Positions 23,370-42,471 of a stretch of DNA of 64,000 nt are shown in pieces; position 1 is the stretch's first letter; every line of letters begins with the position of its first letter. The DNA is taken from NCBI GenBank assembly GCA_949318235.1, contig OX439131.1, forward strand, positions 30,403,018 through 30,467,017, given 5' to 3'. This DNA is from Ecdyonurus torrentis (Eukaryota > Arthropoda > Insecta > Ephemeroptera > Heptageniidae). Below the pieces are notes generated by a model. The model searched no databases. It worked only from the letters and a program-made list of their open reading frames with translations, and had not been told where the DNA came from. The position numbers were made by a program, and so were the translations under genes.

Positions 23370-25470
23370 TATAGGGCTTTGAGAACATATAACAACAAAA
23401 CGGCTGCCACAGTCAGTAAAATTTAACGAAACTATGAATGTTGACTTTAAGAGATCTGCCTTATGCTTGTAATAATAAAAATAAAATACTTTCATATCAA
23501 AACATTCATGAAAAATCAATTTTGGTTTAATTATTCTACTCTTTTGTTTTAAAAAAATATATATATTATAATAATAACTTTTTACATAACAATCAAAAGT
23601 ATCAAAAAATTTAAATCAATATTTATTTTAGTTTTTTGTATAAAACTATAAGTTTGTTTAGTAATAGCTTCAATTTTTGAAACACCATATAACAAAAATC
23701 TTACTAGTATTGTACAACATTATGTTTATTTTTCTTTATTTTAAAATTGCATAGTTACATTTTAATGACAAAAAGTTTCAATCAGAGATGCCTTATGGAT
23801 CTGCCATGCATTACAGACTTTACACGGTTTCATAACAATATGGGATTTCCATAAAGTAAAAAATTTAAATTTTGTATTGCATTATATATAATTATAAATT
23901 TTCTTTTACTGCAACAAAGTAGTACAGTAAACCATAAAACGTATATTTATTATTTTGAATATAAAGTATACATCAACATAACATTGTTACTATAATTACT
24001 AGACATTATTCTCTCCCTTAAGTTTTGTGTAAAGCATGTTGCATTATTTATATTTAGCTAAGAAGCACATGAATATATTTAAAAAGAAAGAAAAACTGTA
24101 TAATATTACTATAAAACTATTGCACATATACATATTCTTAATTTGGTTTACAACATTGTAACATACTTACATTATATTATATATATATATAAGAAAAAAC
24201 ATACGAAACCATTTCTTATTATACTTTTAAATCAGCTTCAACTAAAATACTAATTTATCAATTTACTTTAAATGCAATAACACAAATTCAATTACATTAC
24301 TTGAATTACATGTTACTGTAAAATAACACCAGATAAGATTAAAGAGAAAGAAAAAAATAAAGTATAATAATATAGCTCACTTTGTACGAAGCAAAGCATC
24401 GTTTAGCCAATAAAGATAAACATTTGGACTGGTTTCAAAAATTGTCATAATATACAAAAGCTAAAACTAAATCTTGTGGTCGATAAAATGTTTATATTTT
24501 CCGTTTCGTTACATTTTACAAAAACATATAATATTATCATTAAACTAAAATATTACATTACAAAATATAATTTATATACATTGTTATACAGAATTATCAT
24601 TATATATACGAATGAAAATTTAATTAATATACTCTGTAATAATAATAAAAACAATTGTGTTTTATAAAATGTATTTTATTTAAATTTATGAAGAATTTTT
24701 CGTTTAAAATGTTTTCTATTAGTTTGAAAGATAGAGAAATGTACGTGAAATAAATGGAACAAAAACAAGGAAAACTTTATAACAAGCATTTTGTACTGGG
24801 AAACATGAAAAAAAGGAAAAAGGAAAAAAGAAAAGAAAAAAAAAAAAAAAAAAAGAGATGAACATAAAGAACGATGAAAGTAGAATTGAAGTATTTTGTG
24901 GAAGTAATAAAAAAAAGGTACAGAGCACGTACTTGTTTTTCCTGAAGAAGAAGAAGAAAAAAAAAATCATTCTTTATCTTTCAAAGTATATTTTCATTGG
25001 AAGTAAATTTTATTCTAAGAATTTAAATTGCAGTTTAAAAAATTCTCTTTTAAAATATTATAATATTGATTTTACCACCACTTTTGTTGATAAAAAAAAA
25101 ATCTCACCACTTTCATGAAATTTTCAGTAGCTAGAAAAAAAAAACAAATAGGGCAATCTTTACGTAATATGGGTCAAGAAGATCAAATAAAATACCAAGA
25201 AAGCTAAGTCTTCTAGAAGGAAAAAATATATATATAATGCTATCAATGTTATGAAGAGGCAATGAATGCCTAAGACTACATCGCTTACATACATAAGGTC
25301 TAAAATGTCATATTGAAATATAGCATACCAATACTTATCTTTTGATCTATATGAAAATTCTCATGGGAATGATGAGAAAATGCCACTCTGTAAAAGGTTA
25401 GTGTAATATTTGGTCCATTGCCAGCTATAGTTCAAATAATATTTAGATTTACGTAATTTTTTTATATAAT
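22195..25470. other. AT-rich non-coding stretch
   Basis: About 3.3 kb of AT-rich DNA with poly-T (about 22568-22594), short (TA)n (about 23073-23096), a (GA)n tract (listed separately) and poly-A patches near 24835-24855. Frames of 60-100 codons are low-complexity. No gene recognised. Confidence 0.6.
23332..23365. repeat. (GA)n microsatellite, about 34 bp
   Basis: Pure GA array inside a 102-codon minus-strand frame that reads through it as Leu-Ser repeats. That frame is not considered coding. Confidence 0.9.
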
Positions 25471-25473
25471 ATA

Positions 25474-25761
25474 CTACAAAGCAAAATGATCTTTGTGTTT
25501 ATAGGAATTTGGTGTTGAACGGGTTGTATCTTGTCCAAAAGCTAACTTGCAAAAAGGGATCTCGAGTGATTCACACACACTCACTGCCTTTTCCCCTGAG
25601 AGTGTCACCCCCCCTAAACCCCCCATCAACCCCACCCCCCTTACCCTTAGGCTCACAGTTCCCCATGGTATGGCTCTGATAAAAGCCTCCACAATATATA
25701 TACTACATCCGTTATAGCATACAGAGTGCAAGTTATAAACACGAACTAGCTGTGCAATCAC
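25474..25761 (-). other. GC-richer block with a 95-codon open frame, coding doubtful
   Basis: The minus-strand frame from ATG (25761) is 95 codons long and free of simple-repeat translation, which is unusual here. The middle is Gly-rich only because it crosses four C-runs on the plus strand. I recognise no domain, signal peptide or catalytic motif. Composition is GC-richer than the flanks, so a chance open frame is likely. It could also be a fragment of an old repeat. Treat as unassigned. Confidence 0.2.
25608..25640 (-). other. G-quadruplex motif on the minus strand (C-runs on plus)
   Basis: On the plus strand, four C-runs of 7, 6, 4 and 6 bases are separated by short loops (TAAA, ATCAA, A). 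The minus strand therefore fits the G4 pattern of four G-runs of at least 4 with loops of 1-5 nt. The plus strand could form an i-motif. Confidence 0.75.
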
Positions 25762-25838
25762 TTAATAAATCATAGCACGAAATGGAAAATATTACTGTAT
25801 ACGTAGTACGCAACGATTATAAAGCCTATTTACATTTC

Positions 25839-25871
<33 letters not shown>

Positions 25872-26515
25872 GAAATAAAATAAAATTTTGTTATTAGGAA
25901 TAAAATATTTGTATCAGTATATATCAATTTTGATTAATATATCAATTATATAAAAGTACTGATGAATTAATATAAATTATTCAATATTATTTTCATTATT
26001 TGTTTAATGGTAAAATTTATAAAATAAAAAAAATACAGACTCACACACACGTAAATTTATTGAAATATAAATATTAATTTTATGTGCACAATCATTACGA
26101 GTAATATATTTTCCATTATTATTATTATTAAATATAAATAAAAAATAAATTGAGAGTAATAATAATTATAAAACCAAATACATGCATGATTTTAATTTGC
26201 TTTAATTGCCTTGTACAAAGTACAGTACATTATTACAATTTTTTATTCTATTTTATTCTATATAATATAATATAAATAAATATGCACTGATTATACATCA
26301 TTAATAAATATAACAATAGAATAGACAATGAACAGAAATTCAGGACTTCTTTATGGCTAAAACTTTTAAAAACTAGAATGACCCTTAAATAAATTCATAC
26401 TATTAAAAAAAAATCCAAATGTTATACAATATTAATTTTGTCTATGACCTTTTTTTTTTTTTTTTTTTTTTTTTTTTCCTTTTTTGGTTAGACGTTTTGT
26501 CAGACTTGGAGTAAT
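25762..26515. other. AT-rich non-coding stretch
   Basis: AT-rich sequence with poly-A (about 25841-25869) and poly-T (about 26451-26477). No gene recognised. Confidence 0.6.
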
Positions 26516-26585
26516 GTAAACAAATGGAGCCGTTTACATGTAATTTTCAAAAGCAATGTGGATGGTTCCATTTTTTGTTTACATT
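26516..26585. promoter_or_regulatory. Inverted pair of forkhead-type motifs
   Basis: GTAAACAAATGG (26516-26527) and CCATTTTTTGTTTAC (26568-26582) form an imperfect inverted repeat. Each contains the forkhead (FOX) core GTAAACAA or close to it. The words are plainly present; binding is inferred, and AT-rich DNA produces FOX-like words by chance. Confidence 0.3.
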
Positions 26586-26600
26586 GTTATAGCTTGATAA

Positions 26601-26626
26601 CGCGCGTCAACGCACGTTGACGCGCG
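26601..26626. repeat. Perfect 12-bp CpG-rich palindrome with 2-nt loop
   Basis: CGCGCGTCAACG (26601-26612) and its exact complement CGTTGACGCGCG (26615-26626) flank CA. The word GACGCGCGTCAA continues immediately to the right, and ACGCGTCA follows at 26635-26642. Eight or so CpGs in 40 bp is exceptional in this CpG-poor window. It could be a protein-binding site for a dimer or a stem-loop. Confidence 0.7.
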
Positions 26627-26644
26627 TCAAATTTACGCGTCATG

Positions 26645-28173
26645 TGAATAATACTTCATCCTTTCAAAAAATGTTCATTTTCCTGTGCTTTTAATAAAGA
26701 CAATTATTCAATTTATGATAATGTTGTTCTGAAGGTTCATTAGTGCAACTTTACATGAAATAACATTTTATAGTATAAAGTATTGACACAAGTAACTTCT
26801 CCACGTGGCATAAAATCGATCGAGTTAACTCGTGGTGAGAAAATGGGTTACGTATAGACATTGCTATATACATATAATAACTATACTATATACATTGATA
26901 TTATTTGTCATTACGTTATATATCTCAGCAAGCACTTGACTTGATAAAGTTTGACCTGAGATATACAGTTTGTCAAAGTGTTCGTTGACAATGTTATATC
27001 CTGGTAGTCTTAGTATATATATATATATATATACACACAAGATCACCACTGTATGAGATGGACCAATAATATATTGTATAGTCGTATAAGATATCAGTAG
27101 CATATAGCAGTATATATATAGAGAACAGCAAGGATAATGATGATGGATTCGACGGATGATGAGGGTCTCAGGGGGATGAAAATAAGGATCAATGAACTCA
27201 AAAACTTTTGTTCTCCACCTGCTTCGTTCTTATATACGACAATAACAGCTGCTGACGATACCAATTCCCACAACAATTGACCAAAAAAAAAAAAAACTTT
27301 TTTTTCCTTCTCTATTATCTAGCTAAAATACTGGAGTGCTGTGTTATATCGTTAAAGGTGTATGTACATTACGTTTCAAGTTCAATGCGTCATTGCCTTT
27401 AAATCCCATATGATATACAAGGAATACCGTGATAATCAGCATTGCACCATTTTTTTTTTTTTTTTTTTTTTTGCGTAAGATTAATGAAAATAATACCACG
27501 TGAATTAACAGTGAAAGAAATTTTATATGTATACGGAATAACTTGTGTTGCAAAAACTATAAGCAATTAAGGTAAAATAAAATTTATAGTATATAGAAAA
27601 AGAAAAGAGCAATAAATCTAAAATTAAATAAATTAAAGTAATAAAAAAGCAAACAAATTTTAAAAAAGAATACTGTATAATATCCAATATCATTTCCCCT
27701 TCTCTATGTCATTCCTTTTTACTTACTAAAGTATAGTAGTATATTTTTATTTTGTTTTACGTTATTCAATCTATATTTTATGCTATATATCGTGTCCTCA
27801 CATGTCAACATATATCACTTTTATGTATCTCATCATGTAGAAAGGGTAGAAAGGTCCTCATAGTACTATACTATATATAAAAATACATAATAGTACGGCA
27901 CAAGTAGCAGACAGGTTGGTTTTATGTTGCGGTCCTAAGTTAGAAACATTGCAGTCTTGAAATTGGAGAGAGATATATAGACGATGTCACAGACTCCCAC
28001 TACTAATCCATCACAAGTATGAATTAATAAAACCATGTCATCACCAACGCAACTTACCATGCCACTGATGTATTAAGGGAAATCTATCTTCTTAAGGCAA
28101 AATTTTAATGATTTAAAGATATAAGTTTGAGCATTAAGAATATAGAAACTGTAATAAAGATTATATAATATGC
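26645..28173. other. AT-rich non-coding stretch
   Basis: AT-rich DNA with a short (TA)n tract (27016-27032) and poly-T (about 27451-27472). Patches at 27120-27280 and 27900-28080 are slightly GC-richer and contain no long frame. ATGGTAAGT on the minus strand near 28056 resembles an isolated 5' splice site, but no exon is framed by it. Confidence 0.5.
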
Positions 28174-28520
28174 TTAAAGGAATAAACCAGAAGAAAACAT
28201 ATAAGCATTTATATCACAAAACACTTGATGGGACTTATACATACATAACTTTAGTTTATCTCAAAAACCAACAATAGCCCCGTAGCAGTGATCAGAAAAT
28301 TCGATTTATGCAACCCGCATAACATTTTCATACTAATTTTTGCATGTTTCTGACGTCATAAACATGAATTTTCACGCAAATTGCTTACTTTACAGTTTTT
28401 TCACGCTCTCTCGTCGAGCTACATTAACATTCTGGTAAAAATTTTCATCAGTTTTGAAGATCCCATTTCGTGTTTATTCATTAAAAAGCACATGTTGTTT
28501 TATGTGGTCTATGACATTAA
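28174..28520. mobile_element. TTAA-bounded palindromic MITE, copy B (347 bp)
   Basis: Same family as copy A at 21852-22194, in the opposite orientation. TTAA lies at both ends (28174-28177 and 28517-28520), while the next bases differ between copies (AGCC versus TGTC at one terminus), as expected if TTAA is the target. It carries TGACGTCA at 28351-28358. Identity with copy A is high over the whole length with scattered substitutions and small indels. No coding capacity. Confidence 0.8.
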
Positions 28521-29230
28521 GACGAAAAAAGAGGGTTCGTATTAAATTTTCTTGCGCAGGAATTGGATTAGATCGACATATTTAAATTTTATTGAGGACA
28601 CTTTGCGGTAAATTATAGTTTATAAGTGCATAATTCTTAACTTGTAAGAAGTTGTATAATATAAGAATATTATTATATACAGTATGAACTCTTGTCATTT
28701 AAATCAATGATATATGGCACCTATCAAATTCAAGTATGAAAAATTGTGAAAAACAAGTACTTTTTTCTAAATGATCTATAAATTTTTCAGAGAGAAAAAC
28801 AAAATGACAGAAATAATTACACCCAAATAATACGAAAGGGTTTTTCTACTATAATATAAAAAAGTTAAACTTTTTTTTCCTAGGTTTTCAACGTCGCGAG
28901 AGGAATTTTGATGTTGGAAAAAAAATATATATTTTATGCTGTCACACAAACTTACACAAACTTTCAACGATATATAATATAAAAAATAAAAAAATGTAAT
29001 ATTAGAATCCCTTTCTTATATAAAGCTCATATTTGAAACATTGCATTTAATTTTTTTTTTAACAAAAATTCTAAAAATACATTGACTATACCAGTATTTT
29101 GCTCAGGCGAGACAATATTAAACTTTTGCGATCATAAATTGTATGCTTTTTCAACATAACATTGTAATTTCGTTTATAAGGTTGAGTTTGTAATATAAAA
29201 CTATACAAAGAAAAAATATATATATGATGA
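28521..29230. other. AT-rich non-coding stretch
   Basis: AT-rich sequence, no gene or repeat family recognised. Confidence 0.6.
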
Positions 29231-29239
29231 GATGTTTTT

Positions 29240-29325
29240 GTGTTGGCCAACTTAGCGGTAAACATGCCTGTCTGGCATTTTGTAATAAAGCTTATACTTT
29301 AGGAGACTAAGGTTTAGGGGCAACA
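29240..29325 (+). mobile_element. Possible degraded tRNA-like/SINE head
   Basis: GGCCAACTTAGCGGTAAACA resembles the D-arm/box A region of a tRNA-derived SINE. GACTAAGGTTTAGGGGC follows at roughly box-B distance but matches box B poorly. There is no recognisable body. This is a weak call; chance similarity is a real alternative. Confidence 0.22.
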
Positions 29326-30131
29326 TAATGTTCAATGTTTGTGAACGTACACACCGTATATACCTATATGTGTAAAACACAATATTAAGTCAGGCAAAAA
29401 TGTTTTTATGGTGATGGTCTAAAGACTAAAGGTATATAACATCATGAGTGATTGCACGAAATCTCCCTTAGGCAGCAGCTCTAAAATCTATCTACGCATC
29501 GTGAAAAAAAAAAGAGGCTTATTCTAATTTTATGCAAATCTTTATAATCTTTCATATACTACAAAGAAAAAAAAATGTCGAACATTATTAAGAAGAAAAT
29601 GTGAAAGAATAAAATTTTAGCATCGAAGAGAGAAAAAAATCTCAAAATTTAGTTTTATATATATAAGAATAATTTGTCTGTTTGGAGTTATGCTATAAAA
29701 ATACAATAGAAAACGGATATTACAATAAACTTGATAACATTCTTATACGAAAATCATAGATTAAGTTTTTGTTAATGGACTTTTCCGATTATGTTAAATT
29801 TAAATAAAATTCATACTGCGTACTATTTAATATAAATAAATAATAATAATAATAAGATTGTTCTATTTAAAAATAACAATAATATTATATAAAATTGGAC
29901 CATTTAATATATAAAATCAGAAGTGGGGGGAAAAAACAACTAAATCTCGATTTTTATATTATATAATATTAAATTTTATTACAAGTTTAATAAAGAAAGC
30001 ATTGAACCTTTTTTCAGTGATTTGAACCTCATAATAAAAAATTTTAAGAAAAAAAAAATTGATATTTTCACATAAAAAGTAATCTATTTCTTTGTGTTTT
30101 TAAGGGTCTAAAAGTTAAAAAGAAGAAAAAG

Positions 30132-30133
<2 letters not shown>

Positions 30134-30213
<80 letters not shown>
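30134..30213. repeat. (TA)n microsatellite with interruptions, about 80 bp
   Basis: TA array with one TAATA slip and one TACATA variant, so slightly older than the pure arrays. Confidence 0.9.
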
Positions 30214-30217
<4 letters not shown>

Positions 30218-30801
30218 GGCAATATCAAAAGACCCAATTTTGTAGGATACTAAAGCAAAAACTTCACATATATTTTTAAGGATAATATTTTGGCTGTATG
30301 TGACATGATATAGAATACATAATAATATATTCAATGTAAAATTGTTATATATTATATCAATAAGGATGAAAACTCTATATTAAACTTATAATATTTAGAA
30401 CTTTATATGGATATACAGGGAAATGTTAGAAAAGTAAGCGAAGCGGGCAATATTAAACTTCACTGAAGCATCTAACATCGAAAATTCCAATAACGTAGTA
30501 ATGAAGTGAAACAAGTTTAATGTTTTCATTGCCTTATATATTATATATATATATTTCTTCTAGAGAAGATTGTAAACAAGTAATAAACTATAGGAACAGG
30601 AAAAAAAAATAGTCATATAATTTTAATTTTAATACAATTTCTTTATTTAGAGTGACGTTATATTTTTAATAATATAACTGTACTGTATATTATAACCTTT
30701 TCATAAACATGCGAACTTTTATATTCATATTATAATATGAGACGTGAGCAAACGCTTACTCTTTCTCTGATATCAAAAAAGAAAAAGTTTTTGTGCTACA
30801 A

Positions 30802-30803
<2 letters not shown>

Positions 30804-30879
<76 letters not shown>
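30804..30879. repeat. (TA)n microsatellite, about 76 bp
   Basis: Pure TA array. Confidence 0.95.
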
Positions 30880-30881
<2 letters not shown>

Positions 30882-32039
30882 ATATTATATAAACATTACT
30901 AACTTGGTATAGTATAATATACAAAATATATTCATGATAATAATTCATTATAAAAATAAAACAAAATTTAAAAGGTTAAGTTTCACTTAAAAAAAAAACT
31001 TTTCATAAATTTAATTTAATTTTGTTTTAAATTTCTTTAATGTACATCAAGTCTTGTTCACACGGTGCAATTATGCAATAAATTTTATTGCATGTAAACT
31101 TTATATAAAAATTCATTCACACGTTGTGAACGTCATTTTACTAAAAAAAAAAAAAATCGGTTATAAACATTTCTAAATTAGAGTTCGATTTAAAACACCA
31201 AAATTCATATTTGAAATGAGTTTTTATTTATTTTGATAAATGAAAAAAAAATGAAGAAAAGAATGGTTAGTTTTTATATTATAGCAATTTTACAAACTAT
31301 TAGAAATATAATGTAGAACCTTATACGTGTTGTAGAATAAGTAAAAACATTAAACTGGTCACTGTAATAAATTAGGCTTGTTTATTTACATTCTTATCTT
31401 CACTTATTTTATAAAGTGAGATGAGCAGTGAAAAAGAAAAAAAAAAAGAGAGAAAAAAAAGGCAGTAGACAGCACGTACTATATAGTATATAGAAGAGAA
31501 GGCCTGTAGTTTAAAATGAAATGGAATGAAAACATACAAACAAAATTGTACGTACGTTGTAAATTTGACATTTTATGTAGCGATGTATCCTGAATGTTTG
31601 TTTTTTTAAAGCCTCGTCCTCATCCACTTGAGCGAATGTATATATATTTTTTCTCTTTTTTTTTCATACGACACTTGTCATCAGAATCGATTATCTCTCT
31701 TCACAGCAATTGCCTCTCTAATGTTAACTATAATTTTATGAAATATATCGTAATTAAATGTTTTATAAAAACAATTTTAAGTTTAGTATAAAAATTTAAT
31801 ATCTATATATTTTACACCGTATATTTGTGTAATAAATAAAAAGTTTATATTTGTGTCCTTTTAACTTTTTATAGTTATATTTATATATATATAAGCCTAT
31901 AAGGAGTGAAAAATCAGTTGGGGAACAATGGAAAATCGTTGAACCTTTTGGCCTGCGGTGAAATATGTTCAAGACTTTGCTGGGAGTTTAACTCTCGTTC
32001 TCTTTCTCTCACTCCATAAGTCCTGTATATAAGATGCGT

Positions 32040-32161
32040 TTATAGGAGGAAGTTGTGTGGAGGGTAAAAGCACCATCACCACCCTATCCAACGTCCTTAT
32101 AACCTTTCATCCCTTATTGTGTAAGCACGAGACGAGCAGTCATCGTTCATTTTGTAATCGG

Positions 32162-32209
<48 letters not shown>

Positions 32210-32490
32210 CAATCAAGCAGTGTAGTGAAGCAAGCATGATGCCGTGGGCAGGACGTCTCGTGCCTCTTTTACTTGGGCTTAACATAGGAATAAGAGAGGA
32301 GGTATATATAAGGGTTCCTTTTTGGCTTTGGAATGGGCAGGATGGTTGGTTCGTTGGTTGGTCGAACAGAAAGCACAATCAGAGTTTTTCTCTAAAGAAG
32401 AAGAGTCAACTCGCTCCAATGAATCTTTGCCCTGCGTTCTGCAGCTTTCCTTTTCTCTTTCACTCATGCATCTCACATGGAACAACACAT
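32040..32490 (+). other. GC-richer block with overlapping open frames, coding doubtful
   Basis: This is one of the longest GC-richer stretches (about 450 bp), with a (GA)n tract in the middle. A plus-strand frame starts with tandem ATGs at 32236 and runs 123 codons to 32607. Its first part, beginning MMPWAGRLVPLLLGLNIG, could be read as a signal-peptide-like segment, but the rest drifts into composition-driven Phe/Ser/Lys-rich sequence. The minus strand is open over the same region for 93 and 69 codons. I recognise no family. It might be promoter or untranslated exon sequence, or an old repeat. Confidence 0.2.
32164..32205. repeat. (GA)n microsatellite, about 42 bp
   Basis: Pure GA array within the GC-richer block. 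Confidence 0.95.
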
Positions 32491-32607
32491 AGAATACTAT
32501 GCATTTTTTCTCTCTTTTATTCCTTTCAATTTATCACGAAAATCAAATCAAATTTAGGGAATGAAATGAAATTTAATTCCTTCATCAATATGAAACGAGA
32601 AAAATAA

Positions 32608-35416
<2,809 letters not shown>

Positions 35417-35474
<58 letters not shown>
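35417..35474. repeat. (TA)n microsatellite, about 58 bp
   Basis: TA array with one TATTATA slip. Confidence 0.9.
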
Positions 35475-35476
<2 letters not shown>

Positions 35477-35850
35477 TTCAGCAAAAGAAAATGTTGTTGA
35501 CAGATAAATTACCTTTTCTCAACCTTATCAAAGTGAATTAATAAAAAAAATATGTTAATTGTTTTTTTCTTTAAATTAAGATACAGAAATTAAGTTTTAA
35601 AAAAAGATATTGTATTTTATCTACTTTTAGTTTTAATTTACAATTTACGTATATAAAATAAAAATGATTTCTGCTTCCACGGACAACTGTATTTTATTAT
35701 TAAATTATAGACAATTAATAAAGTTGTTGATGACGTCAATGCAACAACATTTGGCACAAAATTAGTATCTTCAACAATAATATAGGTCGATTTTTTTTAT
35801 TGCATATTTTCTTCATTTCCAACTCAAGCACTACTTATTTTATTTGTATT
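35475..35850. other. AT-rich non-coding stretch
   Basis: AT-rich DNA with TGACGTCA at 35731-35738. Nothing else recognised. Confidence 0.6.
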
Positions 35851-35975
<125 letters not shown>

Positions 35976-36508
35976 TTTTTATTTCATTTTTCAATATCGA
36001 GTATATCAAATACATCCACTCTTCTTACGTTATAGACATTTCAAATATCCAATAATAATTCAAACTCGGAAAAAGGAGGTATGAAAAAGTTAAGTTCTAT
36101 ATTGGTTCAATTATTATACTGTACAAAAAAAAAAAAAAAAAAAAAACTTTAAAGCACTAAAGAAGTAAAAAAATTGAATGTTGAATTGCTCTATAGTATG
36201 CATCATTGTAAGCCATAAAACGTCCAACACTAATGGACATATTTTGCTGTAGTATAGTGTAGAATAATGATATATATTTGATTTTCTATTTTCGTGCAGT
36301 AGAAAGACAATATTCTTTCTCTTTCTTTTTGCAATGTATGCAATTCTTATTAAAGTAGGATTTTTGTGCGCTTTTTAGTTGAGTGCATAGAAAGAAATAA
36401 TAATGTGCATAAGTTCACTCGGTGAATGTATTATATGATAATATTTTTTCTTTTAACTTTGATGTTCTTTATGTTAGATTATATACGTTGCAGACGACAG
36501 TACGGTAT

Positions 36509-36510
<2 letters not shown>

Positions 36511-36558
<48 letters not shown>
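36511..36558. repeat. Poly-T tract (48 nt)
   Basis: Uninterrupted T homopolymer followed by a short GTCGCCCC segment. Confidence 0.95.
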
Positions 36559-36559
<1 letters not shown>

Positions 36560-38567
36560 TCGCCCCTACTTGCTAGTCAAAAGGTGACTGCTTCAAGCTT
36601 TTACTTTAAGTATTATGAAGATCAAGTAGCAAAGAATTATCTTCTTTTTTTTTTCTTCTGTACACAATGAAAAAAGTAGTAATTATTATCGTTTTAAAAA
36701 GAAACTATACATAATATACCTGATATATATATATAACAGCAAAAATGTTTAATCAAGAAATTACACAGCGTATACACATACCACCATTTTATATACAGTG
36801 GTTTTACAATGAATACGATCGATTTTGCGTGATTGTACTCGTACACAATACGCTTTTTCATTTTGCAAAAGTATAATACGAATATGTATTCAAAACAGAG
36901 CTTTATTAGAACCTATTTACTTCCAAAATTTGACAGAGGCTGTTTACAATTTTTACTAAACGAATAACATTTATATAGAAGTTACAATGTGTATATCCTT
37001 TTTATGATAATATATAACTTTTAAACAGCAAGAAAAATAAATTAATTTAAAAAATGCTTTTAAAAGAAAATATTATTACGATAAGAAGAAAGTATTTCTC
37101 ATTTTATACTTATCTTGTACTGATACGTATTAAAAATAAAATAAAATATTTCTTTTTATATATTTCAGAAATGTGAATATTAATATATAAATCTCTTTAT
37201 TTTAATTCTATAAAATAAACTACAAAAGAATTTAAAGTGCGTCAAGAGATAATTTTAATTAAAACAATTTATTTGAGACGTGAATAATTCATCATTTTTA
37301 TTATTTCCATTTTTTTCTCTCTCATTGACAGTTTATTAACGACTTATTATTATTAATAATAAAGCAGAGAAACGATAATTAGCAGTCATTTGAAACATTA
37401 CATTAATTCCTTAGAGAGTAAAATTCTTCAAGCCCGGAGGACTAATGAATCGACTCGAAATATTGATTGTGCCGTACATTAAGTTAAGGCGTAGTAAAAT
37501 ATATTATATTCTTTCAATTTTTCTTCTTTTGTTTATCGCTATATAAACTTTGATATCGGAAGAATATTTTTCTTAGCATTTTATTCTTATCATTATTTTA
37601 TTAAAATACAATCCAAAAATTACATACGATGTCAACACGATAATTTTAATTAAAGTTTCATTTCTCAAAGGTAAAATATTTCAAAACAATATATTTTTTG
37701 TTAATCCTGTGCAATATATTTTCATAATCAACCTTATTAGTACATACTGTAATTTTGGTGCCTCATTTGGTGCTCAACATCTGCACTTGATATTCACATG
37801 ATTATTTTTATACAATTAAAGAAGACGTACGTTTTTTTTCCCCACAATGTGCTCTACAATACCTGCATTTTTTTTGTTATATTATTTTTCTTTCTGAAAC
37901 ACGTAATTCTAATTTATATCATTTTAAGTCTCAATGCAGTATTTTTTTTTTTTTTTTTTTTTTTTAAACGCTACGAGGTTAGTACCGCAATGCTAAAAGA
38001 TAAAAAAATTAATGCAAGTACGCCTTTTTCTACACCATCTGTGATTGAGTAGCGCGCTACGCCGGTAACGTTTATTGAATAAAATATTTTGAAATCGTCG
38101 TAAGGGTAAGTTATAGAATAAATTTTTAATATAATGCTTATGACTTAATACTTTGAAACAAAGAATACATTACATTGTGTCCTAAAAGTTCTAAGAATAA
38201 TACTTTCTTTACCTTTCATTTTTTTATGTTTGAATAACAATTTTATTTTCCACAAAGACATTTGAGTACACATAAAAAGAGGAAGAAAAAGAGACAAAAA
38301 ACATTGAATAAATATTCAAAACCAAATATTTCCATATTGAAGAGAGTTTTAATAAAATTACGTATAACAGTTCCTACAAATATACAGATCGGGAAGTCAA
38401 GCATTTAATAAAATAAAATGTATTTGTATAGATGAGCTTCAAATATAACTGAGACCGCACAAGTATATGTCGAGAAAGTCAAGAGGACAAAAAATCTTTA
38501 TCCAATATATTTTGATTAGTTTTTCTACCAATACAATTCAGTAAAGTTAATGAAATAGTGTTGGCAA

Positions 38568-38598
<31 letters not shown>

Positions 38599-38898
38599 TT
38601 CTTATACTGTATACTGCGGAGTGTAGAATATGGAAATACATTCAGGTTGGCTCCCTATTGGTTCTACATATAAGGAGAAAAAAAAAGCAGATTAAATAAA
38701 GGTCGGAGAAGGAATAACAAATAACGATGCGAAATAGTATGCATATAATATAAGAGAAACTTTTTTTCACATTCAATTTTCTTTTCTTTCTTTTTTTGTG
38801 TGACAAAAAAAACACACACACAAAATGAATATAAATTTTATGGCATGTTAAAATTGTTTTTGATAATCAATTTGCTCGAATATTATTATAGTAACAAA
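36559..38898. other. AT-rich non-coding stretch
   Basis: AT-rich DNA with poly-T tracts near 37941-37965 and 38573-38600. A perfect 12-bp palindrome GTAGCGCGCTAC lies at 38049-38060. No gene recognised. Confidence 0.6.
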
Positions 38899-42348
<3,450 letters not shown>

Positions 42349-42396
<48 letters not shown>

Positions 42397-42471
42397 ACCA
42401 TTTTTATATCATAAAGTGATTTTTATAATCCATTAAAAGTTACAAGTAAAAAAAAAAAAAAAAAAAAAAAA
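42349..42471. repeat. Poly-T / poly-A pair (foldback homopolymers)
   Basis: About 42 T (42349-42390) and, 57 bp later, about 24 A (42447-42470). The pair is self-complementary and could form a stem of about 24 bp in a transcript of either strand. Confidence 0.85.

Larger units (their letters stand above)
29330..32035. other. AT-rich non-coding stretch
   Basis: AT-rich DNA with two (TA)n arrays listed separately. At 30446-30533 an imperfect inverted repeat is built on GGCAATATTAAACTT and its complement with a 4-6 base insertion. Overlapping it are TGTTAGA (30424-30430) and TCTAACA (30471-30477). No gene recognised. Confidence 0.5.

Noticed and set aside
32236..32607. 123-codon plus-strand frame beginning with tandem ATGs
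   Set aside because: No recognisable family, composition-driven C-terminal half, and open frames on the minus strand over the same bases. Kept only as a doubtful block.
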